Shown: in pieces, positions 1 to 7,566 of the stretch | Position numbering within the stretch: the stretch's first letter is position 1 | Layout: every line of letters begins with the position of its first letter | Assembly: GCF_014646675.1 (NCBI RefSeq) | Contig: NZ_BMNS01000009.1 | Location: 103,576 to 139,154 of the forward strand | Direction of reading: 5' to 3' | Length of the DNA: 35,579 nucleotides | From: Lutibacter litoralis | GTDB lineage: Bacteria; Bacteroidota; Bacteroidia; Flavobacteriales; Flavobacteriaceae | Translations under genes and position numbers: made by a program | Notes under the pieces: model-generated | Seen by the model: the letters and a program-made list of their open reading frames with translations, nothing else | Database searches by the model: none | Told to the model about the DNA's origin: nothing

Positions 1-34
1 TTTTTAATGATACGGCGACCACCGAGATCTACAC
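1..34 (+). other. Illumina P5 adapter at contig end (artefact)
   Basis: Bases 6-34 match the complete 29-nt Illumina P5 flow-cell/adapter sequence (it begins AATGATACGGCGACC). The five T before it fit the T linker of the flow-cell oligonucleotide. This is not genomic DNA. The last ten adapter bases (25-34), read on the minus strand, also spell the residues GVDL, which the interrupted biotin carboxylase should carry at this point. Those bases may therefore coincide with native sequence, and adapter mispriming or a spurious overlap there would explain the join. Confidence 0.96.
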
Positions 35-944
35 CTGTAATTAATTCTGTAACAGGATGTTCAACTTGCAACCGGGTATTCATTTCTAAAAAATAAAAAT
101 TTAAGTTTCTATCAACTAAGAATTCTACAGTACCAGCCCCTAAATAATCGCAAGATTGGGCTACTTTAATAGCAGCTTGTCCCATTTTTTCTCTCAATTC
201 TGGAGTTAAAATAGATGACGGAGCTTCTTCCACTACTTTTTGATGTCTGCGTTGCACGCTGCATTCCCTTTCAAAAAAATGGAGCACATTACCATGACTA
301 TCTGCCAACACTTGTATTTCTATATGACGTGGAGATGTTATATACTTTTCTACAAAAACGGCACCATTTCCAAAAGCTGAAGTTGCTTCACTTATGGCTC
401 GTGCCATTTGCTCTTGTACATCTTTTTCTTTTTCTACAACACGCATTCCTTTTCCGCCACCACCAGCAGCGGCTTTTATTAATATTGGAAAACCAATTTC
501 ACTCGCTATGGATGCAGCTTCTTTTGGGTCTGTAACAGCCCGATCAACTCCAGGAACCATAGGGATATTATAATCTTTAACGGCATCTTTTGCAGCTAAT
601 TTATCCCCCATCATTTTAATTGACTTTGATTTAGGGCCAATAAATATAATATTGTTTTGTTCGCATAACTCTGCAAAATCGGAGTTTTCACTTAAAAAAC
701 CATAACCTGGATGTATGCCATCGACATTAAGTTTTTTTGCAGCTTTAATAATGTGTTCGCCTACTAAGTATGATTTGTTCGAAGGAGCTTCTCCAATACA
801 TACAGATTCATTGGCAAATCTAACATGTGGAGCATTTCTATCTGCTTCAGAATAAACAGCTACTGTTTTAATTCCCATTTTTCTGGCAGTTTTCATGACT
901 CTTATGGCAATTTCTCCTCTGTTTGCTACTAATATTTTTTTCAT
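25..944 (-). CDS. accC: Acyl-CoA carboxylase, biotin carboxylase subunit (C-terminus missing)
   Basis: This is the ATP-dependent biotin carboxylase of an acetyl/propionyl-CoA carboxylase. It carboxylates biotin on the carrier subunit using bicarbonate. About 307 of the usual 450-500 residues are present. The start is ATG at 944-942, giving MKKILVANRGEIAIRV, the family's N-terminus. Visible motifs are the HPGYGFLSEN loop, the glycine-rich ATP-grasp loop AAAGGGGKGMR, the ERECSVQRRHQK segment, and the catalytic EMNTRLQVEHPVTE. The reading frame then runs into the P5 adapter and loses homology after TGVDL. It lies 11 bp downstream of the biotin carrier gene, so the two are co-transcribed. In Bacteroidota this pair is normally followed by a carboxyltransferase beta subunit, making a propionyl-CoA carboxylase-type complex; that gene would lie beyond the contig end. 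The exact acyl-CoA substrate cannot be read from this part. Confidence 0.95.
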
Positions 945-955
945 GTTATTATAAT

Positions 956-1441
956 TTAAGCCATTTCAATCATTAATTCACCTTTCTCAACGGCACCACC
1001 GCTTTTTACATTTACGTTTTTTATGATTCCATCTTTTGGAGCAATAATGGAATTTTCCATTTTCATAGCTTCTAAAATTATTAAGGTTTCGCCTTCTACA
1101 ACTTCTTGTCCTTCTTTAACATTTACACTTAAAATTAGGCCAGGCATTGGAGCTTTAATATCGTTAGCTTTTTTTGTAGCACCAATAGAAAAACCCATAT
1201 CTTTAATTAACAGGTCTAATTGGTCTTCAATTTTTACTGTGTAACTGTTTAAGTTAACTTTAATAACAAATTCTTTTTTTGAAGCATTTGATTTTTTAAG
1301 TTGCACTTTAAAGGATTTGTTTTTGTTAAGTACGTGGAATGTTGTGTCGGATAACTTTAAGAGGTCTAATTTTTTGGTGTCAGAACCTTTTAAATCAAAT
1401 TCAAAAGATTCATTAATTTTTACTTTAAAATCCTTTTCCAT
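956..1441 (-). CDS. Biotin carboxyl carrier subunit of acyl-CoA carboxylase
   Basis: A 161-residue carrier protein whose C-terminal half (about residues 93-161) is a biotinyl/lipoyl domain. It has the biotin attachment motif EAMKMEN with the modified lysine at K127, and the preceding APMPG turn. The N-terminal 85 residues form the poorly conserved linker or docking region seen in Bacteroidota homologues. It carries carboxybiotin between the biotin carboxylase encoded 11 bp downstream and a carboxyltransferase not seen here. ATG at 1441 is the first gene after a 354-bp spacer, so the operon promoter lies within 1442-1795 on the minus strand. The gene order (carrier, then carboxylase) and the size match propionyl-CoA/acetyl-CoA carboxylase operons of Flavobacteria; the substrate is inferred. 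Confidence 0.93.
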   Translation of the reverse strand: MEKDFKVKINESFEFDLKGSDTKKLDLLKLSDTTFHVLNKNKSFKVQLKKSNASKKEFVIKVNLNSYTVKIEDQLDLLIKDMGFSIGATKKANDIKAPMPGLILSVNVKEGQEVVEGETLIILEAMKMENSIIAPKDGIIKNVNVKSGGAVEKGELMIEMA

Positions 1442-1486
1442 AATTGTTTAGATAACTTTAAATGGTTTAAATTGATTGTGTTACTG

Positions 1487-1531
1487 TAAAGTTTTATAAT
1501 TTTATTTAAAAAAATGATGACTTTAATCAGT
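1487..1531 (-). promoter_or_regulatory. Weak copy of the AATGAY-N4-RTCATT dyad upstream of the carboxylase operon
   Basis: GATGAC-TTTA-ATCAGT at 1516-1531 matches the TGAC...ATCA core of the dyad found in the 22-25 kb block. At the same spacing on the minus strand (1494-1487) the octamer is AAACTTTA, a poor -7 element. It is listed only because of the shared geometry. The rest of the 1442-1795 spacer is A+T-rich and shows no gene. Confidence 0.2.
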
Positions 1532-1734
1532 TTAATTCTAATATTTTAGCGTTTATTTTAGATCTAAATCTATAAAGAATTTTTACACTTCTAGTATAAA
1601 ATATTATAAATATATGATAATTATATGTTTAACAGAATTTTAAAGTTAATAAAGGAGATTATGTGTGTAATATTGATATTTCTATTAATAAATCGAATTG
1701 TCTGTTAATATAACATATAAATAGGGAAACTCAG

Positions 1735-1768
1735 TTGTATTAAAACATTTATATACAAGTTATATTTG
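1735..1768 (+). promoter_or_regulatory. Bacteroidota-type promoter for the CBM48 gene
   Basis: TTG at 1735-1737 and TATATTTG at 1761-1768 match the TTG / TAnnTTTG (-33/-7) promoter known from Flavobacteria. The spacing is 23 bp, the upper end of the accepted range. The -7 element ends 27 bp before the ATG at 1796. Confidence 0.5.
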
Positions 1769-1795
1769 TATTAAAATATTTAATATAAGATTATT

Positions 1796-2107
1796 ATGAG
1801 TTTAAAGAAACAATATTTAAAAAGTAAACCAGTTTGTAAAGTTACTTTTTCAATGGATAAAGAAGCTGCTTTGGGAGCTGAAAAAGTTGATTTATTGGGA
1901 GAATTCAATAATTGGAATACTGCAGAACCAATTATAATGAAAAAATTAAAAAACGGTTCTTTTAAAGTTACAATTGACTTGCCGACAGCGCAAGAATTTC
2001 AATTTAAATATTTATTAGACGGTGAAAAATGGGTGAATGACGATAGCGCTGATAACTATGTAAATAGTGGATTAGGAGCTGAAGAAAATTCGCTGGTAAT
2101 TTTATAA
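1796..2107 (+). CDS. Isoamylase early-set / CBM48 domain protein
   Basis: A 103-residue cytoplasmic protein without signal peptide, made up almost entirely of one immunoglobulin-like early-set domain related to CBM48 and the AMPK glycogen-binding module. The recognisable features are VDLLGEFNNWN (about residues 32-42), the KLKNGSFKVTIDLP strand, and FQFKYLLDGEKWVND near the C-terminus. Such modules sit at the front of branching and debranching enzymes, where they contact alpha-glucan. Stand-alone copies of about 100 residues are common in Flavobacteria and their role is not established; binding glycogen or a glycogen-related enzyme is an inference. It is a single-gene unit, with its own promoter upstream and a terminator 25 bp downstream. 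Confidence 0.88.
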   Translation: MSLKKQYLKSKPVCKVTFSMDKEAALGAEKVDLLGEFNNWNTAEPIIMKKLKNGSFKVTIDLPTAQEFQFKYLLDGEKWVNDDSADNYVNSGLGAEENSLVIL

Positions 2108-2131
2108 ATCCTTTTTGAAATTAGTTGACAT

Positions 2132-2168
2132 AAAAAAAGAGAATTTGAAGCCAAATTCTCTTTTTTTT
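2132..2168. terminator. Bidirectional intrinsic terminator
   Basis: GAGAATTTG (2139-2147), a 4-nt loop, then CAAATTCTC (2152-2160). The stem is flanked by seven A on the left and eight T on the right, so it works as a Rho-independent terminator on either strand. On the plus strand it ends the CBM48 gene. Confidence 0.85.
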
Positions 2169-2175
2169 ACTACTA

Positions 2176-2217
2176 ACTAAAAAAATCAAAAACATTACTT
2201 ATTTCAACTAAGTAATG
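2176..2217 (-). terminator. Stem-loop followed by T-run on the minus strand
   Basis: A perfect 9-bp stem (2217-2209 with 2201-2193) and a 7-nt loop. On the minus strand it is followed by TTTTTGATTTTTTT. No protein gene lies upstream of it on that strand. It fits either an early terminator or the 5' hairpin of the candidate small RNA. Confidence 0.4.
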
Positions 2218-2227
2218 AAATATGGGT

Positions 2228-2272
2228 CAAAAGTAAATCTAATTGTGAGTATTTTCTATGACTTTTGTCATA
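2228..2272 (-). promoter_or_regulatory. Minus-strand promoter with AATGAY-type dyad (candidate small RNA)
   Basis: TATGAC-TTTT-GTCATA at 2257-2272 is a dyad with perfect 6-bp arms. On the minus strand TACTTTTG at 2235-2228 is an exact TAnnTTTG -7 element whose first base is 29.5 bp from the dyad centre. That is the same distance as in the promoters at 22.1-25.4 kb. On the plus strand no good -7 element is found at this distance. Confidence 0.5.
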
Positions 2273-2409
2273 TTTGGTTATTTTTTTTAAAAAAATATTT
2301 TCACAATGAAGGTGAGGTTTTTATTTTGCTCATTGTAAGTACTTTATATTTTTTTATATTCCCATTAGTTTTAATCACTGCAATTAATTATTTATAGAAA
2401 AAATTAAAT

Positions 2410-2417
2410 TATATTTG
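2410..2417 (+). promoter_or_regulatory. Possible galT -7 element
   Basis: TATATTTG matches TAnnTTTG exactly and lies 66 bp before the galT ATG. No TTG is found 17-23 bp upstream. The remaining bases of the 2273-2483 spacer show nothing else convincing. Confidence 0.35.
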
Positions 2418-2483
2418 CTTCAAATTATTTTAAACGTATAAAATACATTTAAAATATAGTGTTTCAGAAAATATAAATTTATA

Positions 2484-3500
2484 ATGAATTCAGATTTACA
2501 AGACTACTCGCATAAAAGATATAATATTTTAACTGGTGAATGGGTGTTGGTTTCTCCCCATAGGGCTAAACGACCTTGGCAGGGGCAGAATGAGGTATTA
2601 AATAAAGAGGAGCGTCCATCACACGATGCTAATTGTTATTTATGTGCTGGCAATACGAGAATTAATGGTGAAGTAAACCCTAATTATAAAGGTGCTTTTG
2701 TATTTACAAACGATTTTGCAGCGCTTCAAAATGATTCTAAATCGTTTAGTTTAAGTGATGGATTATTGCAAGCAGAAAGTGAAACAGGCATTTGTAAAGT
2801 AATTTGTTTTAGTCCAGATCATTCAAAAAGTTTGGCAGAAATGTCTATTGATGCTATTGGAAAAGTGGTTGATACTTGGAAACATGAATACGAACTTCTT
2901 GGAAAGCAAGAAAATATTAATTACATTCAAATTTTTGAAAATAAAGGAGCTGTAATGGGGTGTAGTAATCCGCATCCACACGGTCAAATTTGGAGTCAGT
3001 CTTCTTTACCAAATGAAGTTTTTAAAAAAGATGTAAAACAATTAGAATATTTTCAAACTAATAACCGTACAATTTTAGAGGATTATGTAAAACAAGAACT
3101 TGATCTTAAAGAGCGTATTATTTTTGAAAATGATGCTTTTGTAGTGCTGGTTCCATTTTGGGCAGTTTGGCCTTTTGAAGCAATGATTTTACCAAAAAAA
3201 GCCCAACAAAATATTAGTTGTTTATCTAAAGAAGAAGAAAATCAATTTGCAGAAGCTATTTCTGTATTAACAAAAGCCTATGATAAATTATTTGACTGCT
3301 CTTTTCCATATTCTAGTGGAATACACCAAGCTCCAACAAATAATAAAGACAACACTCATTGGCATTGGCATATGAGTTTTTATCCTCCATTACTGAGAAG
3401 TGCAACCGTTAAAAAGTTTATGGTTGGATACGAAATGTTTGGCTCACCACAAAGAGATATTACAGCCGAAATTGCTGCACAAAAGTTAAGAGAACTTTAA
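2484..3500 (+). CDS. galT: Galactose-1-phosphate uridylyltransferase
   Basis: The Leloir-pathway enzyme that swaps UMP between UDP-glucose and galactose-1-phosphate, in the cytoplasm. The 338 residues equal the usual length. Residue positions agree closely with the E. coli enzyme: zinc ligands C51 and C54 in CYLC, H113 in FSPDH, and H164. The active-site motif is NPHPHGQIW, with the uridylylated histidine at H166. The C-terminal HWHWHMSFYPPLLRS segment is also typical. It stands alone here: galK and galM are not in the window, and the next gene, the lacI remnant, converges on it from the other strand. The two secreted beta-galactosidases at 15-22 kb would supply galactose, so a functional link is plausible but not shown by the layout. 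Confidence 0.96.
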   Translation: MNSDLQDYSHKRYNILTGEWVLVSPHRAKRPWQGQNEVLNKEERPSHDANCYLCAGNTRINGEVNPNYKGAFVFTNDFAALQNDSKSFSLSDGLLQAESETGICKVICFSPDHSKSLAEMSIDAIGKVVDTWKHEYELLGKQENINYIQIFENKGAVMGCSNPHPHGQIWSQSSLPNEVFKKDVKQLEYFQTNNRTILEDYVKQELDLKERIIFENDAFVVLVPFWAVWPFEAMILPKKAQQNISCLSKEEENQFAEAISVLTKAYDKLFDCSFPYSSGIHQAPTNNKDNTHWHWHMSFYPPLLRSATVKKFMVGYEMFGSPQRDITAEIAAQKLREL

Positions 3501-3520
3501 TTAAGCATCTTTTTAATAAA

Positions 3521-4162
3521 TTAAGACTGTTTCACTTCAATATAGTGCCATTTATCTTGTTGACTAAATTCTAAATTTTCTTTGGTAATTATTTCTAGTG
3601 GAGAATATATTTTTTGTTGTGGAATGGAATTCTGAATTAAATAATCAGTCATTATTTTAACTGATTAAAAACCTTGATTAAATGATTTTTGAGAGATTAA
3701 AAAGGTTATTTTGTCATTTTTTAGATAAGCAATATTTTGTTCTGTTGTGACAAACCCTATTAATTTTAAATTTTTTAATTTTTCTGAATCAATACAGCTA
3801 GAAATGGATGAAATTCTACTCGAAGGAACCAAAACACCCGTTATATTGTTATTATTTTCAAAAACTTCTTTTAATTGTTGTTTTACCAATTCAAGATTTG
3901 TTAAATCTTCAAAATTTAATGACACGGATTTAAAAGGAATTTTATTATTATCAAAATAGGAGTTAAACCCCCTTATTCTAACTTCTATTACGTTATTATT
4001 GTATAATTTAGATTCAATATCTGAAATTAAGTACGTAGCATTTTTTTCTGTACATAAATGCATTAATTTTCCTGATAAATAACCGCTTTTATAAGAATCT
4101 TGACCAATAAATGAAATGTTATTGAATCCATTCATTTCAATGTTTAAGAATATATATGGGAT
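3521..4162 (-). pseudogene. LacI-family regulator remnant (DNA-binding half deleted, internal stop)
   Basis: This is the C-terminal part of a LacI/GalR-type periplasmic-binding-like sensor domain. Recognisable pieces are IPYIFLNIE, FIGQDSYKSGYLSGKLM and the ligand-domain strands through ITGVLVPSS. The N-terminal helix-turn-helix and the first part of the sensor, about 130 residues by comparison with typical 340-residue members, are missing. The frame breaks off in a run of nine T at 4166-4174, on the other side of which uxuB begins mid-gene. In addition, a TAA at 3665-3667 interrupts the frame after QGF. The same frame then continues SVKIMTDYLIQNSIP... to the natural stop at 3521-3523, so one base change (most simply AAA to TAA) made the stop. 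LacI-type proteins divergent from uronate genes normally repress them. This one cannot bind DNA. Confidence 0.85.
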
Positions 4163-4895
4163 TTCTTTTTTTTTCTAATATACCTGTTATTATTTTAGAT
4201 TACAAACAAGAGATTGTAGATGCTGCACTAAATAATCTAAAAAAAGTGAGTGAAAAAGTGGCGGGTTTTGTTTGTAATGTTATGGAAGAAGATAGTTTAA
4301 AAGAAATTTCAGATGAAATTATTTTTAAGTTTAGTAAAATTGATGTTTTGATTAATGCTGCTGGAGGAAATATGCCTGGAACTACCATTGGAGAAAATCA
4401 AACTATTTTTGATATAAATATTGATCATTTTAAAAAGGTGGTTGATTTAAATCTTTTTGGAAGCATATTACCTGCTTTAGTTTTTGGAAAAGAAATGGTA
4501 AAAAACAAACAAGGAGTTATTATCAATATTTCTTCTATGACGGCGCAAAGCGCTATTACAAGAGTTGTTGGTTATTCGGCTTCAAAGGCTGCAATTGATA
4601 ATTTTACAAAATGGATGGCAGTTGAAATGGCAACAAAATTTGGGGAAGGTTTGCGCGTAAATGCTATTACGCCAGGATTTTTTATAGGAAATCAAAACAG
4701 AGATCTATTAATAAAGAAACCGGAGCATATACGGATAGAATCGATACAATTATTGAGAACACTCCTATGAAACGTTTTTGTGAAACGGAAGAATTAAATG
4801 GATCTATTCATTATTTATGTTCAAATGCGTCCAAATTCGTAACAGGAATTGTAGTGCCAATTGATGGTGGATTTAGTGCATTTAGTGGTGTTTAA
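4163..4895 (+). pseudogene. uxuB: Fructuronate reductase (D-mannonate oxidoreductase), SDR type, broken
   Basis: A short-chain dehydrogenase that would reduce D-fructuronate to D-mannonate with NAD(P)H. Seen: the end of the second beta-strand (IPVIILDYKQE), the NAAGGN motif, and the catalytic Ser...YSASK (VVGYSASKAA). The C-terminus (PMKRF, FVTGIVVPIDGG) reads in another frame. Two lesions are visible. The first about 30 residues, including the TGxxxGxG nucleotide loop, are deleted at the poly-T junction shared with the lacI remnant. A small deletion near 4700-4715 then shifts the frame from NQNRDLLI... into KETGAYTDRIDTIIENTP. The first frame stops at 4768-4770; the correct C-terminal frame ends at 4893-4895. 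The order uxuB-uxuA-uxaC with kdgK and kdgA downstream identifies the pathway. Confidence 0.85.
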
Positions 4896-4907
4896 TAAAA
4901 TATAATT

Positions 4908-6080
4908 TTGGAACAAACTTTGAGATGGTACGGGCTAAATGATCCCGTAAAATTATCAGATATAAAACAAGCAGGGGCAACAGGAATTGTTTCTGCCTTA
5001 CATCAAATTTCGAATGGTGAAGTTTGGAGTATTGAAGCTATTAAAGAACGAAAAGCTGTAATAGAAAATGCTGGATTAAATTGGAGTGTTGTGGAAAGTA
5101 TTCCAGTTCATGAAAATATAAAAACACGCTCAGGAAATTTTCAACAATATATTGAAAATTATAAAAAGAGCATTCAAAATGTAGCAACGTGTGGAATAAA
5201 TATCGTTTGTTATAATTTTATGCCTGTGTTAGATTGGACAAGAACCGATTTAGGGTATGAAGTTAAGGACGGTTCTAAAGCATTGCGTTTTGATATGATT
5301 GCATTTGCAGCATTTGAAATGTATTTATTAAAAAGATCAGGAGCTGAAAGTAATTATTCTGAAGTACAACAAAAATCGGCTAAAGCTTATGTTGAAAGTG
5401 GTTTTGAAGATGAAAAAATAGGATTAGTAAACAATATTATAGTAGGTTTACCTGGCGCTGAAGAAGGGTATACTTTAGCGCAATTTCAACAAATATTCGA
5501 TACTTATAAAGATATTAACTCACAAACGTTAAGAGAAAATTTAGTTAAGTTTTTAATAGAAATCATACCAATAGCCTCTCAAAATGAGGTTCTTATGTGT
5601 ATTCATCCAGATGATCCACCTATGCCAATTTTAGGTTTGCCAAGAGTTGTAAGCACCGAAGCGGATTGTGCTTATTTATTTGATAAAGTACCTATTAGGT
5701 CTAATGGAATTACATTTTGTACGGGTTCTTTAGGTGTTAGAGCCGATAATAATTTAGTTCAGATATTTAAGCGTTTTGCAGATAGAGTTCATTCTTTACA
5801 TTTAAGAAGTACGCAAAGAGATGCAGAAGGAAACTTTTTTGAAGTCAATCATTTAGAAGGAAATGTTGATATGTATAGCGTTGTACAAGAAGTGGTTTTA
5901 GAAGAGAGAAAACAGGGAGCAGGAAGATCAGATTTTACAATTCCAATGCGTCCTGATCACGGACATCAAATGTTAGATGATTTACATAAAAAAACAAATT
6001 CTGGATATTCAGGAATTGGAAGCCTACGAGGGTTGGCTGAGTTAAGAGGTTTAGAGTTTGGGATCTCAAAAAGTATTTAA
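4908..6080 (+). CDS. uxuA: Mannonate dehydratase (possibly decaying)
   Basis: UxuA dehydrates D-mannonate to 2-keto-3-deoxygluconate and is a TIM-barrel metalloenzyme. The 390-residue frame is open over the usual length, with MEQTLRWYG at the start, [26 protein letters not shown] and [13 protein letters not shown]. The start would be TTG at 4908, exactly where homologues have ATG, so the ATG has probably mutated. Several positions that are constant in E. coli UxuA and relatives are changed: GPNDP to GLNDP, ALHHIPNGEVW to [16 protein letters not shown] to NSGYS and IGRL to IGSL. It lies 12 bp after the broken uxuB and 4 bp before the broken uxaC. I read it as an intact frame under relaxed selection; weak activity is possible. 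Confidence 0.88.
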   Translation: MEQTLRWYGLNDPVKLSDIKQAGATGIVSALHQISNGEVWSIEAIKERKAVIENAGLNWSVVESIPVHENIKTRSGNFQQYIENYKKSIQNVATCGINIVCYNFMPVLDWTRTDLGYEVKDGSKALRFDMIAFAAFEMYLLKRSGAESNYSEVQQKSAKAYVESGFEDEKIGLVNNIIVGLPGAEEGYTLAQFQQIFDTYKDINSQTLRENLVKFLIEIIPIASQNEVLMCIHPDDPPMPILGLPRVVSTEADCAYLFDKVPIRSNGITFCTGSLGVRADNNLVQIFKRFADRVHSLHLRSTQRDAEGNFFEVNHLEGNVDMYSVVQEVVLEERKQGAGRSDFTIPMRPDHGHQMLDDLHKKTNSGYSGIGSLRGLAELRGLEFGISKSI

Positions 6081-6084
6081 TGTT

Positions 6085-7492
6085 ATGAGTTAAGTAAATT
6101 CAAAAAAATTTATTACTGAGAATTTTTTATTAAATTCAAAAGAGGCTGAAATTTTGTACCATCAATATGCAAAAGACATGCCAATTATTGATTACCATAA
6201 CCACTTATCGGCAAAACAAATAGCTGAAGATAAACCGGTTGAAAATATTACAAAAGTGTGGCTTGATGGTGATCATTACAAATGGCGAGGAATGAGAGCC
6301 AATGGAGTTGATGAAGCTTACATCACAGGGGCAGCCTTTAGAAGAAAGTTTTGAAAAGTGGGCTGAAACAGTTCCTCAAACGTTAAGAAACCCATTATTT
6401 CATTGGACACATTTAGAGTTGAAACGTTATTTTAATATTGGTGAAATTTTACAGCCTAGTAGTGATAAAGAAATTTATAAAAAGGCAAATGCTATTTTAG
6501 CTGTAAAAACACCAATACAATTGTTGGAGCATATGAACGTAGAAGTTGTTTGTACAACTGATGACCCAACGGATGATTTACAATACCACAAGGTAATTTC
6601 CAAGCAAAATTTTTACTCAAAAGTATTTCCAACTTTTAGACCTGATTCATTGCTCTTAATAGAAAAAGAATTATTTCCAGAATGTATTACAAAATTAGAA
6701 GACTGTGTTGGGTTTTCGGTAAAAAATTTAGAAAGTTTAAAAAAAGCTATTCAACATAGAATTGACTTTTTTGATGAAAATGGTTGTCGTTTATCTGATT
6801 ACGGAATGGAAGAAATTTTCACATCAGATTTCACTGAAAAAGAGGCTGATAATATATTTAAGAAGCGAATTAGAGGTTAAGAAGTTTCAGAAGATGAAGC
6901 TAATATATATGCTTCATTTATATTATATGAATTGTGTAAAATGTACCACGCAAAAGGATGGGTTCAACAATTTCATATAGGAGCAATTAGAAATAATAAC
7001 ACCAAGTTGCTAGAGCAATTGGGTTTAGATGCAGGGGTTGATTCTATTGGAGAATTTCCTGAGGCAGTAGCTATGTCAAAACTGTTTAATAAACTTAATA
7101 TAACTAACCAACTCGCAAAAACCATAACTTATAATTTAAATCCATCTCAAAACGAAGTATTTGCTACTATGATGAGGAATTTTCAAACAGGAGGTATTCC
7201 AGGTAAAATGCAATGGGGATCAGGTTGGTGGTTTTTAGATCAAAAGGATGGAATGGAAAGGCAATTAAACACCTTATCAAATATAGGGTTGTTAAGTTGT
7301 TTTGTTGGTATGTTAACAGATAGCCGTAGCTTTTTATCATTTCCAAGGCACGAATATTTTAGAAGAATATTATGCAATTTAATAGCCGAAGATATTAATA
7401 AAGGGTTGGTTCCAAACGATATTCCATTTTTAGGAAAAATGATTCAAGATATTTGTTATTATAACGCCGTATCTTATTTTAATTTTAAATAA
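6085..7492 (+). pseudogene. uxaC: Glucuronate isomerase, three inactivating lesions
   Basis: UxaC isomerises D-glucuronate to D-fructuronate and starts the pathway. Homology runs from ATG 6085 to the stop at 7490-7492, about 468 codons, close to full length. Family pieces are IIDYHNHLS (metal-binding), FHWTHLELKRYF, CTTDDPTDDL, and MQWGSGWWFLDQKDGME to FPRHEYFRRI. Lesions: (1) codon 3 is TAA (6091-6093), after which the frame continues VNSKKFITENFLLNS. (2) A small indel near 6325-6345 moves the frame from GVDEAYITG to EESFEKWAETVP. (3) TAA at 6878-6880, in the same frame as what follows, splits KKRIRG from EVSEDEANIY. Re-initiation at internal starts could give only fragments. A long perfect palindrome begins at the stop codon. 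Confidence 0.92.
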
Positions 7493-7534
7493 AAATAATA
7501 TAAATACAATCGATTGTATTTATATTATTTTTAT
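7489..7534. repeat. 46-bp perfect palindrome between uxaC and the TRAP genes
   Basis: Bases 7489-7511 are the exact reverse complement of 7512-7534, with CAATCGATTG at the centre, so there is no loop. The uxaC stop codon lies inside it. The transcript would fold into a long A/U hairpin ending in a U-run, fitting a terminator or processing site. On DNA it could be an operator. dctP starts 32 bp further on. Confidence 0.8.
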
Positions 7535-7566
7535 ATTTACACCTTAATTTATTTAATTTCATTTTT

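Larger units (their letters stand above)
2131..2223 (-). ncRNA. Candidate small RNA of about 90 nt made of two stem-loops
   Basis: A minus-strand promoter (-7 TACTTTTG at 2235-2228, with a dyad centred 29.5 bp upstream of it) predicts transcription starting near 2223. The RNA would begin with a perfect 9-bp hairpin, CATTACTTA / TAAGTAATG (2217-2193). A U-rich linker follows, then the 2160-2139 hairpin with its seven-U tail (2138-2132). No convincing protein gene lies on this strand; the only frame is a 23-codon one starting inside the first hairpin. The first hairpin is itself followed by a T-rich run, so a shorter product of about 50 nt is also possible. This is a prediction from promoter, structure and terminator only. 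Confidence 0.42.

Noticed and set aside
215-535. 106-codon plus-strand frame
   Set aside because: It is antisense to the well-supported biotin carboxylase frame.
1796-2107. Reading the CBM48 protein as a fragment of a glycogen branching enzyme
   Set aside because: It has its own promoter, start and terminator, and stand-alone early-set proteins of this length are common in Flavobacteria.
2215-2397. 60-codon plus-strand frame with a hydrophobic C-terminal half
   Set aside because: A/T-rich chance hydrophobicity. Its start lies in a hairpin, it spans the dyad and minus-strand promoter, and there is no promoter or homologue that I recognise.
6762-6980. 72-codon frame inside uxaC
   Set aside because: It is an out-of-frame shadow of the uxaC remnant.
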